Assembly: GCA_036937835.1 (NCBI GenBank)
Contig: CM072878.1
Coordinates: 4,612,001-4,676,000 of the forward strand
DNA length: 64,000 nucleotides
Source: Pampus argenteus
Lineage: Eukaryota > Chordata > Actinopteri > Scombriformes > Stromateidae
Direction of reading: 5' to 3'
Position numbers and translations under genes: made by a program. How positions within the stretch are numbered: position 1 is the first letter of the stretch; each line of letters begins with the position of its first letter. Below the pieces are notes generated by a model. The model did no database searches, was not told the origin of the DNA, and was given only the letters and a program-made list of their open reading frames with translations. Positions 34,211-49,200 of the stretch are shown one piece after another.

Positions 34211-37200
34211 ACATTTGTAAAAATAGCTTTATCTCAGCGAGAGAAGGCCAAAACTGACAACTACTGTTTTTCTCAAACAAGGAGCAATATTTTGTATCAA
34301 AACCATGTTTGCCATCAACAAGTAACTGATTTCTAATGATTATGAGCAAAAAACTCACTTCTGAGAGCTTCCTGCAGCTTTTACTGTAACATTTGTAAAA
34401 ATAGCTTTCTCTCGGCGAGAGAAGCCCAAAACTGACAACTAATGTTTTTCTTAAACAAGGAGCAATATTTTCAATCAAAACCATGTTTGCCATCAACAAG
34501 TAACTGATTTCTAATGATTATGAGCAAAAAACTCACTTCTGAGAGCTTCCTGCAGCTTTTACTGTAACATTTGTAAAAATAGCTTTATCTCAGCGAGAGA
34601 AGGCCACAACTGACAACTACTGTTTTTCTTAAACAAGGAGCAATATTTTGTATCAAAACCATGTTTGCCATCAACAAGTAACTGATTTCTAATGATTACG
34701 AGCAAAAAACTCACTTCTGAGAGCTTCCTGCAGCTTTTACTGTAACATTTGTAAAAATAGCTTTCTCTCGGCGAGAGAAGCCCAAAACTGACAACTATAG
34801 TTTTTCTTAAACAAGGAGCAATATTTTCAATCAAAACCATGTTTGCCATCAACAAGTAACTGATTTCTAATGATTAGGAGCAAAAAACTCACTTCTGAGA
34901 GCTTCCTGCAGCTTTTACTGTAACATTTGTAAAAACTGACAACTACTGTTTTTCTTAAACAAGGAGCAATATTTTGTATCAAAACCATGTTTGCCATCAA
35001 CAAGTAACTGATTTCTAATGATTATGAGCAAAAAACTCACTTCTGAGAGCTTCCTGCAGCTTTTACTGTAACATTTGTAAAAATAGCTTTCTCTCGGCGA
35101 GAGAAGCCCAAAACTGACAACTACTGTTTTTCTTAAACAAGGAGCAATATTTTCAATCAAAACCATGTTTGCCATCAACAAGTAACTGATTTCTAATGAT
35201 TATGAGCAAAAAACTCACTTCTGAGAGCTTCCTGCAGCTTTTACTGTAACATTTGTAAAAATAGCTTTATCTCAGCGAGAGAAGGCCAAAACTGACAACT
35301 ACTGTTTTTCTTAAACAAGGAGCAATATTTTGTATCAAAACCATGTTTGCCATCAACAAGTAACTGATTTCTAATGATTAGGAGCAAAAAACTCACTTCT
35401 GAGAGCTTCCTGCAGCTTTTACTGTAACATTTGTAAAAACTGACAACTACTGTTTTTCTTAAACAAGGAGCAATATTTTGTATCAAAACCATGTTTGCCA
35501 TCAACAAGTAACTGATTTCTAATGATTAGGAGCAAAAAACTCACTTCTGAGAGCTTCCTGCAGCTTTTACTGTAACATTTGTAAAAATAGCTTTATCTCA
35601 GCGAGAGAAGGCCAAAACTGACAACTACTGTTTTTCTTAAACAAGGAGCAATATTTTCAATCAAAACCATGTTTGCCATCAACAAGTAACTGATTTCTAA
35701 TGATTAGGAGCAAAAAACTCACTTCTGAGAGCTTCCTGCAGCTTTTACTGTAACATTTGTAAAAATTGACAACTACTGTTTTTCTTAAACAAGGAGCAAT
35801 ATTTTGTATCAAAACCATGTTTGCCATCAACAAGTAACTGATTTCTAATGATTATGAGCAAAAAACTCACTTCTGAGAGCTTCCTGCAGCTTTTACTGTA
35901 ACATTTGTAAAAATAGCTTTCTCTCGGCGAGAGAAGCCCAAAACTGACAACTATAGTTTTTCTTAAACAAGGAGCAATATTTTCAATCAAAACCATGTTT
36001 GCCATCAACAAGTAACTGATTTCTAATGATTATGAGCAAAAAACTCACTTCTGAGAGCTTCCTGCAGCTTTTACTGTAACATGTGTAAAAATAGCTTTAT
36101 CTCAGCGAGAGAAGGCCAAAACTGACAACTACTGTTTTTCTTAAACAAGGAGCAACATTTTGTATCAAAACCATGTTTGCCATCAACAAGTAACTGATTT
36201 TTAATGATTAGGAGCAAAAAACTTACTTCTGAGAGCTTCCTGCAGCTTTTACTGTAACATTTGTAAAAATAGCTTTATCTCGGCGAGAGAAGCCCAAAAC
36301 TGACAACTACTGTTTTTTTTAAACAAGGAGCAATATTTTCAATCAAAACCATGTTTGCCATCAACAAGTAACTGATTTCTAATGATTAGGAGCAAAAAAC
36401 TCACTTCTGAGAGCTTCCTGCAGCTTTTAATGTAACATTTGTAAAAATAGCTTTCTCTCGGCGAGAGAAGCCCAAAACTGACAACTATAGTTTTTCTTAA
36501 ACAAGGAGCAATATTTTCAATCAAAACCATGTTTGCCATCAACAAGTAACTGATTTCAAATGATTAGGAGCAAAAAACTCACTTCTGAGAGCTTCCTGCA
36601 GCTTTTACTGTAACATTTATGAAAATAGCTTTCTCTCGGCGAGAGAAGCCCAAAACTGACAACTATAGTTTTTCTTAAACAAGGAGCAATATTTTCAATC
36701 AAAACCATGTTTGCCATCAACAAGTAACTGATTTCTAATGATTAGGAGCAAAAAACTCACTTCTGAGAGCTTCCTGCAGCTTTTACTGTAACATTTGTAA
36801 AAATAGCTTTATCTCAGCGAGAGAAGGCCAAAACTGACAACTACTGTTTTTCTTAAACAAGGAGCAATATTTTCAATCAAAACCATGTTTGCCATCAACA
36901 AGTAACTGATTTCTAATGATTAGGAGCAAAAAACTCACTTCTGAGAGCTTCCTGCAGCTTTTACTGTAACATTTGTAAAAATTGACAACTACTGTTTTTC
37001 TTAAACAAGGAGCAATATTTTGTATCAAAACCATGTTTGCCATCAACAAGTAACTGATTTCTAATGATTATGAGCAAAAAACTCACTTCTGAGAGCTTCC
37101 TGCAGCTTTTACTGTAACATTTGTAAAAATAGCTTTATCTCGGCGAGAGAAGCCCAAAACTGACAACTACTGTTTTTCTTAAACAAGGAGGAATATTTTC

Positions 37201-40200
37201 AATCAAAACCATGTTTGCCATCAACAAGTAACTGATTTCTAATGATTATGAGCAAAAAACTCACTTCTGAGAGCTTCCTGCAGCTTTTACTGTAACATTT
37301 GTAAAAACTGACAACTACTGTTTTTCTTAAACAAGGAGCAATATTTTGTATCAAAACCATGTTTGCCATCAACAAGTAACTGATTTCTAATGATTAGGAG
37401 CAAAAAACTCACTTCTGAGAGCTTCCTGCAGCTTTTACTGTAACATTTGTAAAAATAGCTTTCTCTCGGCGAGAGAAGCCCAAAACTGACAACTATAGTT
37501 TTTCTTAAACAAGGAGCAATATTTTCAATCAAAACCATGTTTGCCATCAACAAGTAACTGATTTCTAATGATTATGAGCAAAAAACTCACTTCTGAGAGC
37601 TTCCTGCAGCTTTTACTGTAACATTTGTAAAAACTGACAACTACTGTTTTTCTTAAACAAGGAGCAATATTTTGTATCAAAACCATGTTTGCCATCAACA
37701 AGTAACTGATTTCTAATGATTATGAGCAAAAAACTCACTTCTGAGAGCTTCCTGCAGCTTTTACTGTAACATTTGTAAAAATAGCTTTATCTCGGCGAGA
37801 GAAGCCCAAAACTGACAACTACTGTTTTTCTTAAACAAGAAGCAATATTTTCAATCAAAACCATGTTTGCCATCAACAAGTAACTGATTTCTAATGATTA
37901 GGAGCAAAAAACTCACTTCTGAGAGCTTCCTGCAGCTTTTACTGTAACATTTGTAAAAATAGCTTTCTCTCGGCGAGAGAAGCCCAAAACTGACAACTAT
38001 AGTTTTTCTTAAACAAGGAGCAATATTTTCAATCAAAACCATGTTTGCCATCAACAAGTAACTGATTTCAAATGATTATGAGCAAAAAACTCACTTCTGA
38101 GAGCTTCCTGCAGCTTTTACTGTAACATTTGTAAAAACTGACAACTACTGTTTTTCTTAAACAAGGAGCAATATTTTGTATCAAAACCATGTTTGCCATC
38201 AACAAGTAACTGATTTCTAATGATTATGAGCAAAAAACTCACTTCTGAGAGCTTCCTGCAGCTTTTACTGTAACATTTGTAAAAACTGACAACTACTGTT
38301 TTTCTTAAACAATGAGCAATATTTTGTATCAAAACCATGTTTGCCATCAACAAGTAAACTGATTTCTAATGATTAGGAGCAAAAAACTCACTTCTGAGAG
38401 CTTCCTGCAGCTTTTACTGTAACATTTGTAAAAACTGACAACTACTGTTTTTCTTAAACAAGGAGCAATATTTTGTATCAAAACCATGTTTGCCATCAAC
38501 AAGTAACTGATTTCTAATGATTAGGAGCAAAAAACTCACTTCTGAGAGCTTCCTGCAGCTTTTACTGTAACATTTGTAAAAATAGCTTTCTCTCGGCGAG
38601 AGAAGCCCAAAACTGACAACTATAGTTTTTCTTAAACAAGGAGCAATATTTTCAATCAAAACCATGTTTGCCATCAACAAGTAACTGATTTCTAATGATT
38701 ATGAGCAAAAAACTCACTTCTGAGAGCTTCCTGCAGCTTTTACTGTAACATTTGTAAAAATAGCTTTATCTCAGCGAGAGAAGGCCACAACTGACAACTA
38801 CTGTTTTTCTTAAACAAGGAGCAATATTTTGTATCAAAACCATGTTTACCATCAACAAGTAACTGATTTCTAATGATTACGAGCAAAAAACTCACTTCTG
38901 AGAGCTTCCTGCAGCTTTTACTGTAACATTTGTAAAAATAGCTTTCTCTCGGCGAGAGAAGCCCAAAACTGACAACTATAGTTTTTCTTAAACAAGGAGC
39001 AATATTTTCAATCAAAACCATGTTTGCCATCAACAAGTAACTGATTTCTAATGATTATGAGCAAAAAACTCACTTCTGAGAGCTTCCTGCAGCTTTTACT
39101 GTAACATTTGTAAAAATAGCTTTCTCTCGGCGAGAGAAGCCCAAAACTGACAACTACTGTTTTTCTTAAACAAGGAGCAATATTTTCAATCAAAACCATG
39201 TTTACCATCAACAAGTAACTGATTTCTAATGATTATGAGCAAAAAACTCACTTCTGAGAGCTTCCTGCAGCTTTTACTGTAACATTTGTAAAAATAGCTT
39301 TATCTCAGCGAGAGAAGGCCACAACTGACAACTACTGTTTTTCTTAAACAAGGAGCAATATTTTGTATCAAAACCATGTTTGCCATCAACAAGTAACTGA
39401 TTTCTAATGATTACGAGCAAAAAACTCACTTCTGAGAGCTTCCTGCAGCTTTTACTGTAACATTTGTAAAAATAGCTTTCTCTCGGCGAGAGAAGCCCAA
39501 AACTGACAACTATAGTTTTTCTTAAACAAGGAGCAATATTTTCAATCAAAACCATGTTTGCCATCAACAAGTAACTGATTTCTAATGATTAGGAGCAAAA
39601 AACTCACTTCTGAGAGCTTCCTGCAGCTTTTACTGTAACATTTGTAAAAACTGACAACTACTGTTTTTCTTAAACAAGGAGCAATATTTTGTATCAAAAC
39701 CATGTTTGCCATCAACAAGTAACTGATTTCTAATGATTATGAGCAAAAAACTCACTTCTGAGAGCTTCCTGCAGCTTTTACTGTAACATTTGTAAAAATA
39801 GCTTTCTCTCGGCGAGAGAAGCCCAAAACTGACAACTACTGTTTTTCTTAAACAAGGAGCAATATTTTCAATCAAAACCATGTTTGCCATCAACAAGTAA
39901 CTGATTTCTAATGATTATGAGCAAAAAACTCACTTCTGAGAGCTTCCTGCAGCTTTTACTGTAACATTTGTAAAAATAGCTTTATCTCAGCGAGAGAAGG
40001 CCAAAACTGACAACTACTGTTTTTCTTAAACAAGGAGCAATATTTTGTATCAAAACCATGTTTGCCATCAACAAGTAACTGATTTCTAATGATTATGAGC
40101 AAAAAACTCACTTCTGAGAGCTTCCTGCAGCTTTTACTGTAACATTTGTAAAAACTGACAACTACTGTTTTTCTTAAACAAGGAGCAATATTTTGTATCA

Positions 40201-43200
40201 AAACCATGTTTGCCATCAACAAGTAACTGATTTCTAATGATTATGAGCAAAAAACTCACTTTCTGAGAGCTTCCTGCAGCTTTTACTGTAACATTTGTAA
40301 AAAATAGCTTTATCTCGGCGAGAGAAGCCCAAAACTGACAACTACTGTTTTTCTTAAACAATGAGCAATATTTTGTATCAAAACCATGTTTGCCATCAAC
40401 AAGTAAACTGATTTCTAATGATTAGGAGCAAAAAACTCACTTCTGAGAGCTTCCTGCAGCTTTTACTGTAACATTTGTAAAAACTGACAACTACTGTTTT
40501 TCTTAAACAAGGAGCAATATTTTGTATCAAAACCATGTTTGCCATCAACAAGTAACTGATTTCTAATGATTAGGAGCAAAAAACTCACTTCTGAGAGCTT
40601 CCTGCAGCTTTTACTGTAACATTTGTAAAAATAGCTTTCTCTCGGCGAGAGAAGCCCAAAACTGACAACTATAGTTTTTCTTAAACAAGGAGCAATATTT
40701 TCAATCAAAACCATGTTTGCCATCAACAAGTAACTGATTTCTAATGATTATGAGCAAAAAACTCACTTCTGAGAGCTTCCTGCAGCTTTTACTGTAACAT
40801 TTGTAAAAATAGCTTTATCTCAGCGAGAGAAGGCCACAACTGACAACTACTGTTTTTCTTAAACAAGGAGCAATATTTTGTATCAAAACCATGTTTACCA
40901 TCAACAAGTAACTGATTTCTAATGATTACGAGCAAAAAACTCACTTCTGAGAGCTTCCTGCAGCTTTTACTGTAACATTTGTAAAAATAGCTTTCTCTCG
41001 GCGAGAGAAGCCCAAAACTGACAACTATAGTTTTTCTTAAACAAGGAGCAATATTTTCAATCAAAACCATGTTTGCCATCAACAAGTAACTGATTTCTAA
41101 TGATTATGAGCAAAAAACTCACTTCTGAGAGCTTCCTGCAGCTTTTACTGTAACATTTGTAAAAATAGCTTTCTCTCGGCGAGAGAAGCCCAAAACTGAC
41201 AACTACTGTTTTTCTTAAACAAGGAGCAATATTTTCAATCAAAACCATGTTTGCCATCAACAAGTAACTGATTTCTAATGATTAGGAGCAAAAAACTCAC
41301 TTCTGAGAGCTTCCTGCAGCTTTTACTGTAACATTTGTAAAAACTGACAACTACTGTTTTTCTTAAACAAGGAGCAATATTTTGTATCAAAACCATGTTT
41401 GCCATCAACAAGTAACTGATTTCTAATGATTATGAGCAAAAAACTCACTTCTGAGAGCTTCCTGCAGCTTTTACTGTAACATTTGTAAAAATAGCTTTAT
41501 CTCAGCGAGAGAAGGCCAAAACTGACAACTACTGTTTTTCTCAAACAAGGAGCAATATTTTGTATCAAAACCATGTTTGCCATCAACAAGTAACTGATTT
41601 CTAATGATTATGAGCAAAAAACTCACTTCTGAGAGCTTCCTGCAGCTTTTACTGTAACATTTGTAAAAATAGCTTTCTCTCGGCGAGAGAAGCCCAAAAC
41701 TGACAACTACTGTTTTTCTTAAACAAGGAGCAATATTTTCAATCAAAACCATGTTTGCCATCAACAAGTAACTGATTTCTAATGATTATGAGCAAAAAAC
41801 TCACTTCTGAGAGCTTCCTGCAGCTTTTACTGTAACATTTGTAAAAATAGCTTTATCTCAGCGAGAGAAGGCCACAACTGACAACTACTGTTTTTCTTAA
41901 ACAAGGAGCAATATTTTGTATCAAAACCATGTTTGCCATCAACAAGTAACTGATTTCTAATGATTACGAGCAAAAAACTCACTTCTGAGAGCTTCCTGCA
42001 GCTTTTACTGTAACATTTGTAAAAATAGCTTTCTCTCGGCGAGAGAAGCCCAAAACTGACAACTATAGTTTTTCTTAAACAAGGAGCAATATTTTCAATC
42101 AAAACCATGTTTGCCATCAACAAGTAACTGATTTCTAATGATTAGGAGCAAAAAACTCACTTCTGAGAGCTTCCTGCAGCTTTTACTGTAACATTTGTAA
42201 AAACTGACAACTACTGTTTTTCTTAAACAAGGAGCAATATTTTGTATCAAAACCATGTTTGCCATCAACAAGTAACTGATTTCTAATGATTATGAGCAAA
42301 AAACTCACTTCTGAGAGCTTCCTGCAGCTTTTACTGTAACATTTGTAAAAATAGCTTTATCTCAGCGAGAGAAGGCCAAAACTGACAACTACTGTTTTTC
42401 TTAAACAAGGAGCAATATTTTGTATCAAAACCATGTTTGCCATCAACAAGTAACTGATTTCTAATGATTATGAGCAAAAAACTCACTTCTGAGAGCTTCC
42501 TGCAGCTTTTACTGTAACATTTGTAAAAACTGACAACTACTGTTTTTCTTAAACAAGGAGCAATATTTTGTATCAAAACCATGTTTGCCATCAACAAGTA
42601 ACTGATTTCTAATGATTAGGAGCAAAAAACTCACTTCTGAGAGCTTCCTGCAGCTTTTACTGTAACATTTGTAAAAAATAGCTTTCTCTCGGCGAGAGAA
42701 GCCCAAAACTGACAACTATAGTTTTTCTTAAACAAGGAGCAATATTTTCAATCAAAACCATGTTTGCCATCAACAAGTAACTGATTTCTAATGATTATGA
42801 GCAAAAAACTCACTTCTGAGAGCTTCCTGCAGCTTTTACTGTAACATTTGTAAAAACTGACAACTACTGTTTTTCTTAAACAAGGAGCAATATTTTGTAT
42901 CAAAACCATGTTTGCCATCAACAAGTAACTGATTTCTAATGATTATGAGCAAAAAACTCACTTCTGAGAGCTTCCTGCAGCTTTTACTGTAACATTTGTA
43001 AAAATAGCTTTATCTCGGCGAGAGAAGCCCAAAACTGACAACTACTGTTTTTCTTAAACAAGAAGCAATATTTTCAATCAAAACCATGTTTGCCATCAAC
43101 AAGTAACTGATTTCTAATGATTAGGAGCAAAAAACTCACTTCTGAGAGCTTCCTGCAGCTTTTACTGTAACATTTGTAAAAATAGCTTTCTCTCGGCGAG

Positions 43201-46200
43201 AGAAGCCCAAAACTGACAACTATAGTTTTTCTTAAACAAGGAGCAATATTTTCAATCAAAACCATGTTTGCCATCAACAAGTAACTGATTTCAAATGATT
43301 AGGAGCAAAAAACTCACTTCTGAGAGCTTCCTGCAGCTTTTACTGTAACATTTATGAAAATAGCTTTCTCTCGGCGAGAGAAGCCCAAAACTGACAACTA
43401 TAGTTTTTCTTAAACAAGGAGCAATATTTTCAATCAAAACCATGTTTGCCATCAACAAGTAACTGATTTCTAATGATTATGAGCAAAAAACTCACTTCTG
43501 AGAGCTTCCTGCAGCTTTTACTGTAACATTTGTAAAAATAGCTTTATCTCAGCGAGAGAAGGCCAAAACTGACAACTACTGTTTTTCTTAAACAAGGAGC
43601 AATATTTTCAATCAAAACCATGTTTGCCATCAACAAGTAACTGATTTCTAATGATTATGAGCAAAAAACTCACTTCTGAGAGCTTCCTGCAGCTTTTACT
43701 GTAACATTTGTAAAAACTGACAACTACTGTTTTTCTTAAACAAGGAGCAATATTTTGTATCAAAACCATGTTTGCCATCAACAAGTAACTGATTTCTAAT
43801 GATTATGAGCAAAAAACTCACTTTCTGAGAGCTTCCTGCAGCTTTTACTGTAACATTTGTAAAAAATAGCTTTATCTCGGCGAGAGAAGCCCAAAACTGA
43901 CAACTACTGTTTTTCTTAAACAATGAGCAATATTTTGTATCAAAACCATGTTTGCCATCAACAAGTAAACTGATTTCTAATGATTAGGAGCAAAAAACTC
44001 ACTTCTGAGAGCTTCCTGCAGCTTTTACTGTAACATTTGTAAAAACTGACAACTACTGTTTTTCTTAAACAAGGAGCAATATTTTGTATCAAAACCATGT
44101 TTGCCATCAACAAGTAACTGATTTCTAATGATTAGGAGCAAAAAACTCACTTCTGAGAGCTTCCTGCAGCTTTTACTGTAACATTTGTAAAAATAGCTTT
44201 CTCTCGGCGAGAGAAGCCCAAAACTGACAACTATAGTTTTTCTTAAACAAGGAGCAATATTTTCAATCAAAACCATGTTTGCCATCAACAAGTAACTGAT
44301 TTCTAATGATTATGAGCAAAAAACTCACTTCTGAGAGCTTCCTGCAGCTTTTACTGTAACATTTGTAAAAATAGCTTTATCTCAGCGAGAGAAGGCCACA
44401 ACTGACAACTACTGTTTTTCTTAAACAAGGAGCAATATTTTGTATCAAAACCATGTTTACCATCAACAAGTAACTGATTTCTAATGATTACGAGCAAAAA
44501 ACTCACTTCTGAGAGCTTCCTGCAGCTTTTACTGTAACATTTGTAAAAATAGCTTTCTCTCGGCGAGAGAAGCCCAAAACTGACAACTATAGTTTTTCTT
44601 AAACAAGGAGCAATATTTTCAATCAAAACCATGTTTGCCATCAACAAGTAACTGATTTCTAATGATTATGAGCAAAAAACTCACTTCTGAGAGCTTCCTG
44701 CAGCTTTTACTGTAACATTTGTAAAAATAGCTTTCTCTCGGCGAGAGAAGCCCAAAACTGACAACTACTGTTTTTCTTAAACAAGGAGCAATATTTTCAA
44801 TCAAAACCATGTTTGCCATCAACAAGTAACTGATTTCTAATGATTAGGAGCAAAAAACTCACTTCTGAGAGCTTCCTGCAGCTTTTACTGTAACATTTGT
44901 AAAAACTGACAACTACTGTTTTTCTTAAACAAGGAGCAATATTTTGTATCAAAACCATGTTTGCCATCAACAAGTAACTGATTTCTAATGATTATGAGCA
45001 AAAAACTCACTTCTGAGAGCTTCCTGCAGCTTTTACTGTAACATTTGTAAAAATAGCTTTATCTCAGCGAGAGAAGGCCAAAACTGACAACTACTGTTTT
45101 TCTCAAACAAGGAGCAATATTTTGTATCAAAACCATGTTTGCCATCAACAAGTAACTGATTTCTAATGATTATGAGCAAAAAACTCACTTCTGAGAGCTT
45201 CCTGCAGCTTTTACTGTAACATTTGTAAAAATAGCTTTCTCTCGGCGAGAGAAGCCCAAAACTGACAACTAATGTTTTTCTTAAACAAGGAGCAATATTT
45301 TCAATCAAAACCATGTTTGCCATCAACAAGTAACTGATTTCTAATGATTATGAGCAAAAAACTCACTTCTGAGAGCTTCCTGCAGCTTTTACTGTAACAT
45401 TTGTAAAAATAGCTTTATCTCAGCGAGAGAAGGCCACAACTGACAACTACTGTTTTTCTTAAACAAGGAGCAATATTTTGTATCAAAACCATGTTTGCCA
45501 TCAACAAGTAACTGATTTCTAATGATTACGAGCAAAAAACTCACTTCTGAGAGCTTCCTGCAGCTTTTACTGTAACATTTGTAAAAATAGCTTTCTCTCG
45601 GCGAGAGAAGCCCAAAACTGACAACTATAGTTTTTCTTAAACAAGGAGCAATATTTTCAATCAAAACCATGTTTGCCATCAACAAGTAACTGATTTCTAA
45701 TGATTAGGAGCAAAAAACTCACTTCTGAGAGCTTCCTGCAGCTTTTACTGTAACATTTGTAAAAACTGACAACTACTGTTTTTCTTAAACAAGGAGCAAT
45801 ATTTTGTATCAAAACCATGTTTGCCATCAACAAGTAACTGATTTCTAATGATTATGAGCAAAAAACTCACTTCTGAGAGCTTCCTGCAGCTTTTACTGTA
45901 ACATTTGTAAAAATAGCTTTCTCTCGGCGAGAGAAGCCCAAAACTGACAACTACTGTTTTTCTTAAACAAGGAGCAATATTTTCAATCAAAACCATGTTT
46001 GCCATCAACAAGTAACTGATTTCTAATGATTATGAGCAAAAAACTCACTTCTGAGAGCTTCCTGCAGCTTTTACTGTAACATTTGTAAAAATAGCTTTAT
46101 CTCAGCGAGAGAAGGCCAAAACTGACAACTACTGTTTTTCTTAAACAAGGAGCAATATTTTGTATCAAAACCATGTTTGCCATCAACAAGTAACTGATTT

Positions 46201-49200
46201 CTAATGATTAGGAGCAAAAAACTCACTTCTGAGAGCTTCCTGCAGCTTTTACTGTAACATTTGTAAAAACTGACAACTACTGTTTTTCTTAAACAAGGAG
46301 CAATATTTTGTATCAAAACCATGTTTGCCATCAACAAGTAACTGATTTCTAATGATTAGGAGCAAAAAACTCACTTCTGAGAGCTTCCTGCAGCTTTTAC
46401 TGTAACATTTGTAAAAATAGCTTTCTCTCGGCGAGAGAAGCCCAAAACTGACAACTATAGTTTTTCTTAAACAAGGAGCAATATTTTCAATCAAAACCAT
46501 GTTTGCCATCAACAAGTAACTGATTTCTAATGATTATGAGCAAAAAACTCACTTCTGAGAGCTTCCTGCAGCTTTTACTGTAACATTTGTAAAAACTGAC
46601 AACTACTGTTTTTCTTAAACAAGGAGCAATATTTTGTATCAAAACCATGTTTGCCATCAACAAGTAACTGATTTCTAATGATTATGAGCAAAAAACTCAC
46701 TTCTGAGAGCTTCCTGCAGCTTTTACTGTAACATTTGTAAAAATAGCTTTATCTCGGCGAGAGAAGCCCAAAACTGACAACTACTGTTTTTCTTAAACAA
46801 GAAGCAATATTTTCAATCAAAACCATGTTTGCCATCAACAAGTAACTGATTTCTAATGATTAGGAGCAAAAAACTCACTTCTGAGAGCTTCCTGCAGCTT
46901 TTACTGTAACATTTGTAAAAATAGCTTTCTCTCGGCGAGAGAAGCCCAAAACTGACAACTATAGTTTTTCTTAAACAAGGAGCAATATTTTCAATCAAAA
47001 CCATGTTTGCCATCAACAAGTAACTGATTTCAAATGATTAGGAGCAAAAAACTCACTTCTGAGAGCTTCCTGCAGCTTTTACTGTAACATTTATGAAAAT
47101 AGCTTTCTCTCGGCGAGAGAAGCCCAAAACTGACAACTATAGTTTTTCTTAAACAAGGAGCAATATTTTCAATCAAAACCATGTTTGCCATCAACAAGTA
47201 ACTGATTTCTAATGATTATGAGCAAAAAACTCACTTCTGAGAGCTTCCTGCAGCTTTTACTGTAACATTTGTAAAAACTGACAACTACTGTTTTTCTTAA
47301 ACAAGGAGCAATATTTTGTATCAAAACCATGTTTGCCATCAACAAGTAACTGATTTCTAATGATTATGAGCAAAAAACTCACTTCTGAGAGCTTCCTGCA
47401 GCTTTTACTGTAACATTTGTAAAAATAGCTTTATCTCAGCGAGAGAAGGCCAAAACTGACAACTACTGTTTTTCTCAAACAAGGAGCAATATTTTGTATC
47501 AAAACCATGTTTGCCATCAACAAGTAACTGATTTCTAATGATTATGAGCAAAAAACTCACTTTTGAGAGCTTCCTGCAGCTTTTACTGTAACATTTGTAA
47601 AAATAGCTTTCTCTCGGCGAGAGAAGCCCAAAACTGACAACTACTGTTTTTCTTAAACAAGGAGCAATATTTTCAATCAAAACCATGTTTGCCATCAACA
47701 AGTAACTGATTTCTAATGATTATGAGCAAAAAACTCACTTCTGAGAGCTTCCTGCAGCTTTTACTGTAACATTTGTAAAAATAGCTTTATCTCAGCGAGA
47801 GAAGGCCACAACTGACAACTACTGTTTTTCTTAAACAAGGAGCAATATTTTTTATCAAAACCATGTTTGCCATCAACAAGTAACTGATTTCTAATGATTA
47901 GGAGCAAAAAACTCACTTCTGAGAGCTTCCTGCAGCTTTTACTGTAACATTTGTAAAAATAGCTTTCTCTCGGCGAGAGAAGCCCAAAACTGACAACTAT
48001 AGTTTTTCTTAAACAAGGAGCAATATTTTCAATCAAAACCATGTTTGCCATCAACAAGTAACTGATTTCTAATGATTATGAGCAAAAAACTCACTTCTGA
48101 GAGCTTCCTGCAGCTTTTACTGTAACATTTGTAAAAACTGACAACTACTGTTTTTCTTAAACAAGGAGCAATATTTTGTATCAAAACCATGTTTGCCATC
48201 AACAAGTAACTGATTTCTAATGATTATGAGCAAAAAACTCACTTCTGAGAGCTTCCTGCAGCTTTTACTGTAACATTTGTAAAAATAGCTTTATCTCGGC
48301 GAGAGAAGCCCAAAACTGACAACTACTGTTTTTCTTAAACAAGAAGCAATATTTTCAATCAAAACCATGTTTGCCATCAACAAGTAACTGATTTCTAATG
48401 ATTAGGAGCAAAAAACTCACTTCTGAGAGCTTCCTGCAGCTTTTACTGTAACATTTGTAAAAATAGCTTTCTCTCGGCGAGAGAAGCCCAAAACTGACAA
48501 CTATAGTTTTTCTTAAACAAGGAGCAATATTTTCAATCAAAACCATGTTTGCCATCAACAAGTAACTGATTTCAAATGATTAGGAGCAAAAAACTCACTT
48601 CTGAGAGCTTCCTGCAGCTTTTACTGTAACATTTATGAAAATAGCTTTCTCTCGGCGAGAGAAGCCCAAAACTGACAACTATAGTTTTTCTTAAACAAGG
48701 AGCAATATTTTCAATCAAAACCATGTTTGCCATCAACAAGTAACTGATTTCTAATGATTATGAGCAAAAAACTCACTTCTGAGAGCTTCCTGCAGCTTTT
48801 ACTGTAACATTTGTAAAAATAGCTTTATCTCAGCGAGAGAAGGCCAAAACTGACAACTACTGTTTTTCTTAAACAAGGAGCAATATTTTTAATCAAAACC
48901 ATGTTTGCCATCAACAAGTAACTGATTTCTAATGATTATGAGCAAAAAACTCACTTCTGAGAGCTTCCTGCAGCTTTTACTGTAACATTTGTAAAAATAG
49001 CTTTCTCTCGGCGAGAGAAGCCCAAAACTGACAACTACTGTTTTTCTTAAACAAGGAGCAATATTTTCAATCAAAACCATGTTTGCCATCAACAAGTAAC
49101 TGATTTCTAATGATTAGGAGCAAAAAACTCACTTCTGAGAGCTTCCTGCAGCTTTTACTGTAACATTTGTAAAAACTGACAACTACTGTTTTTCTTAAAC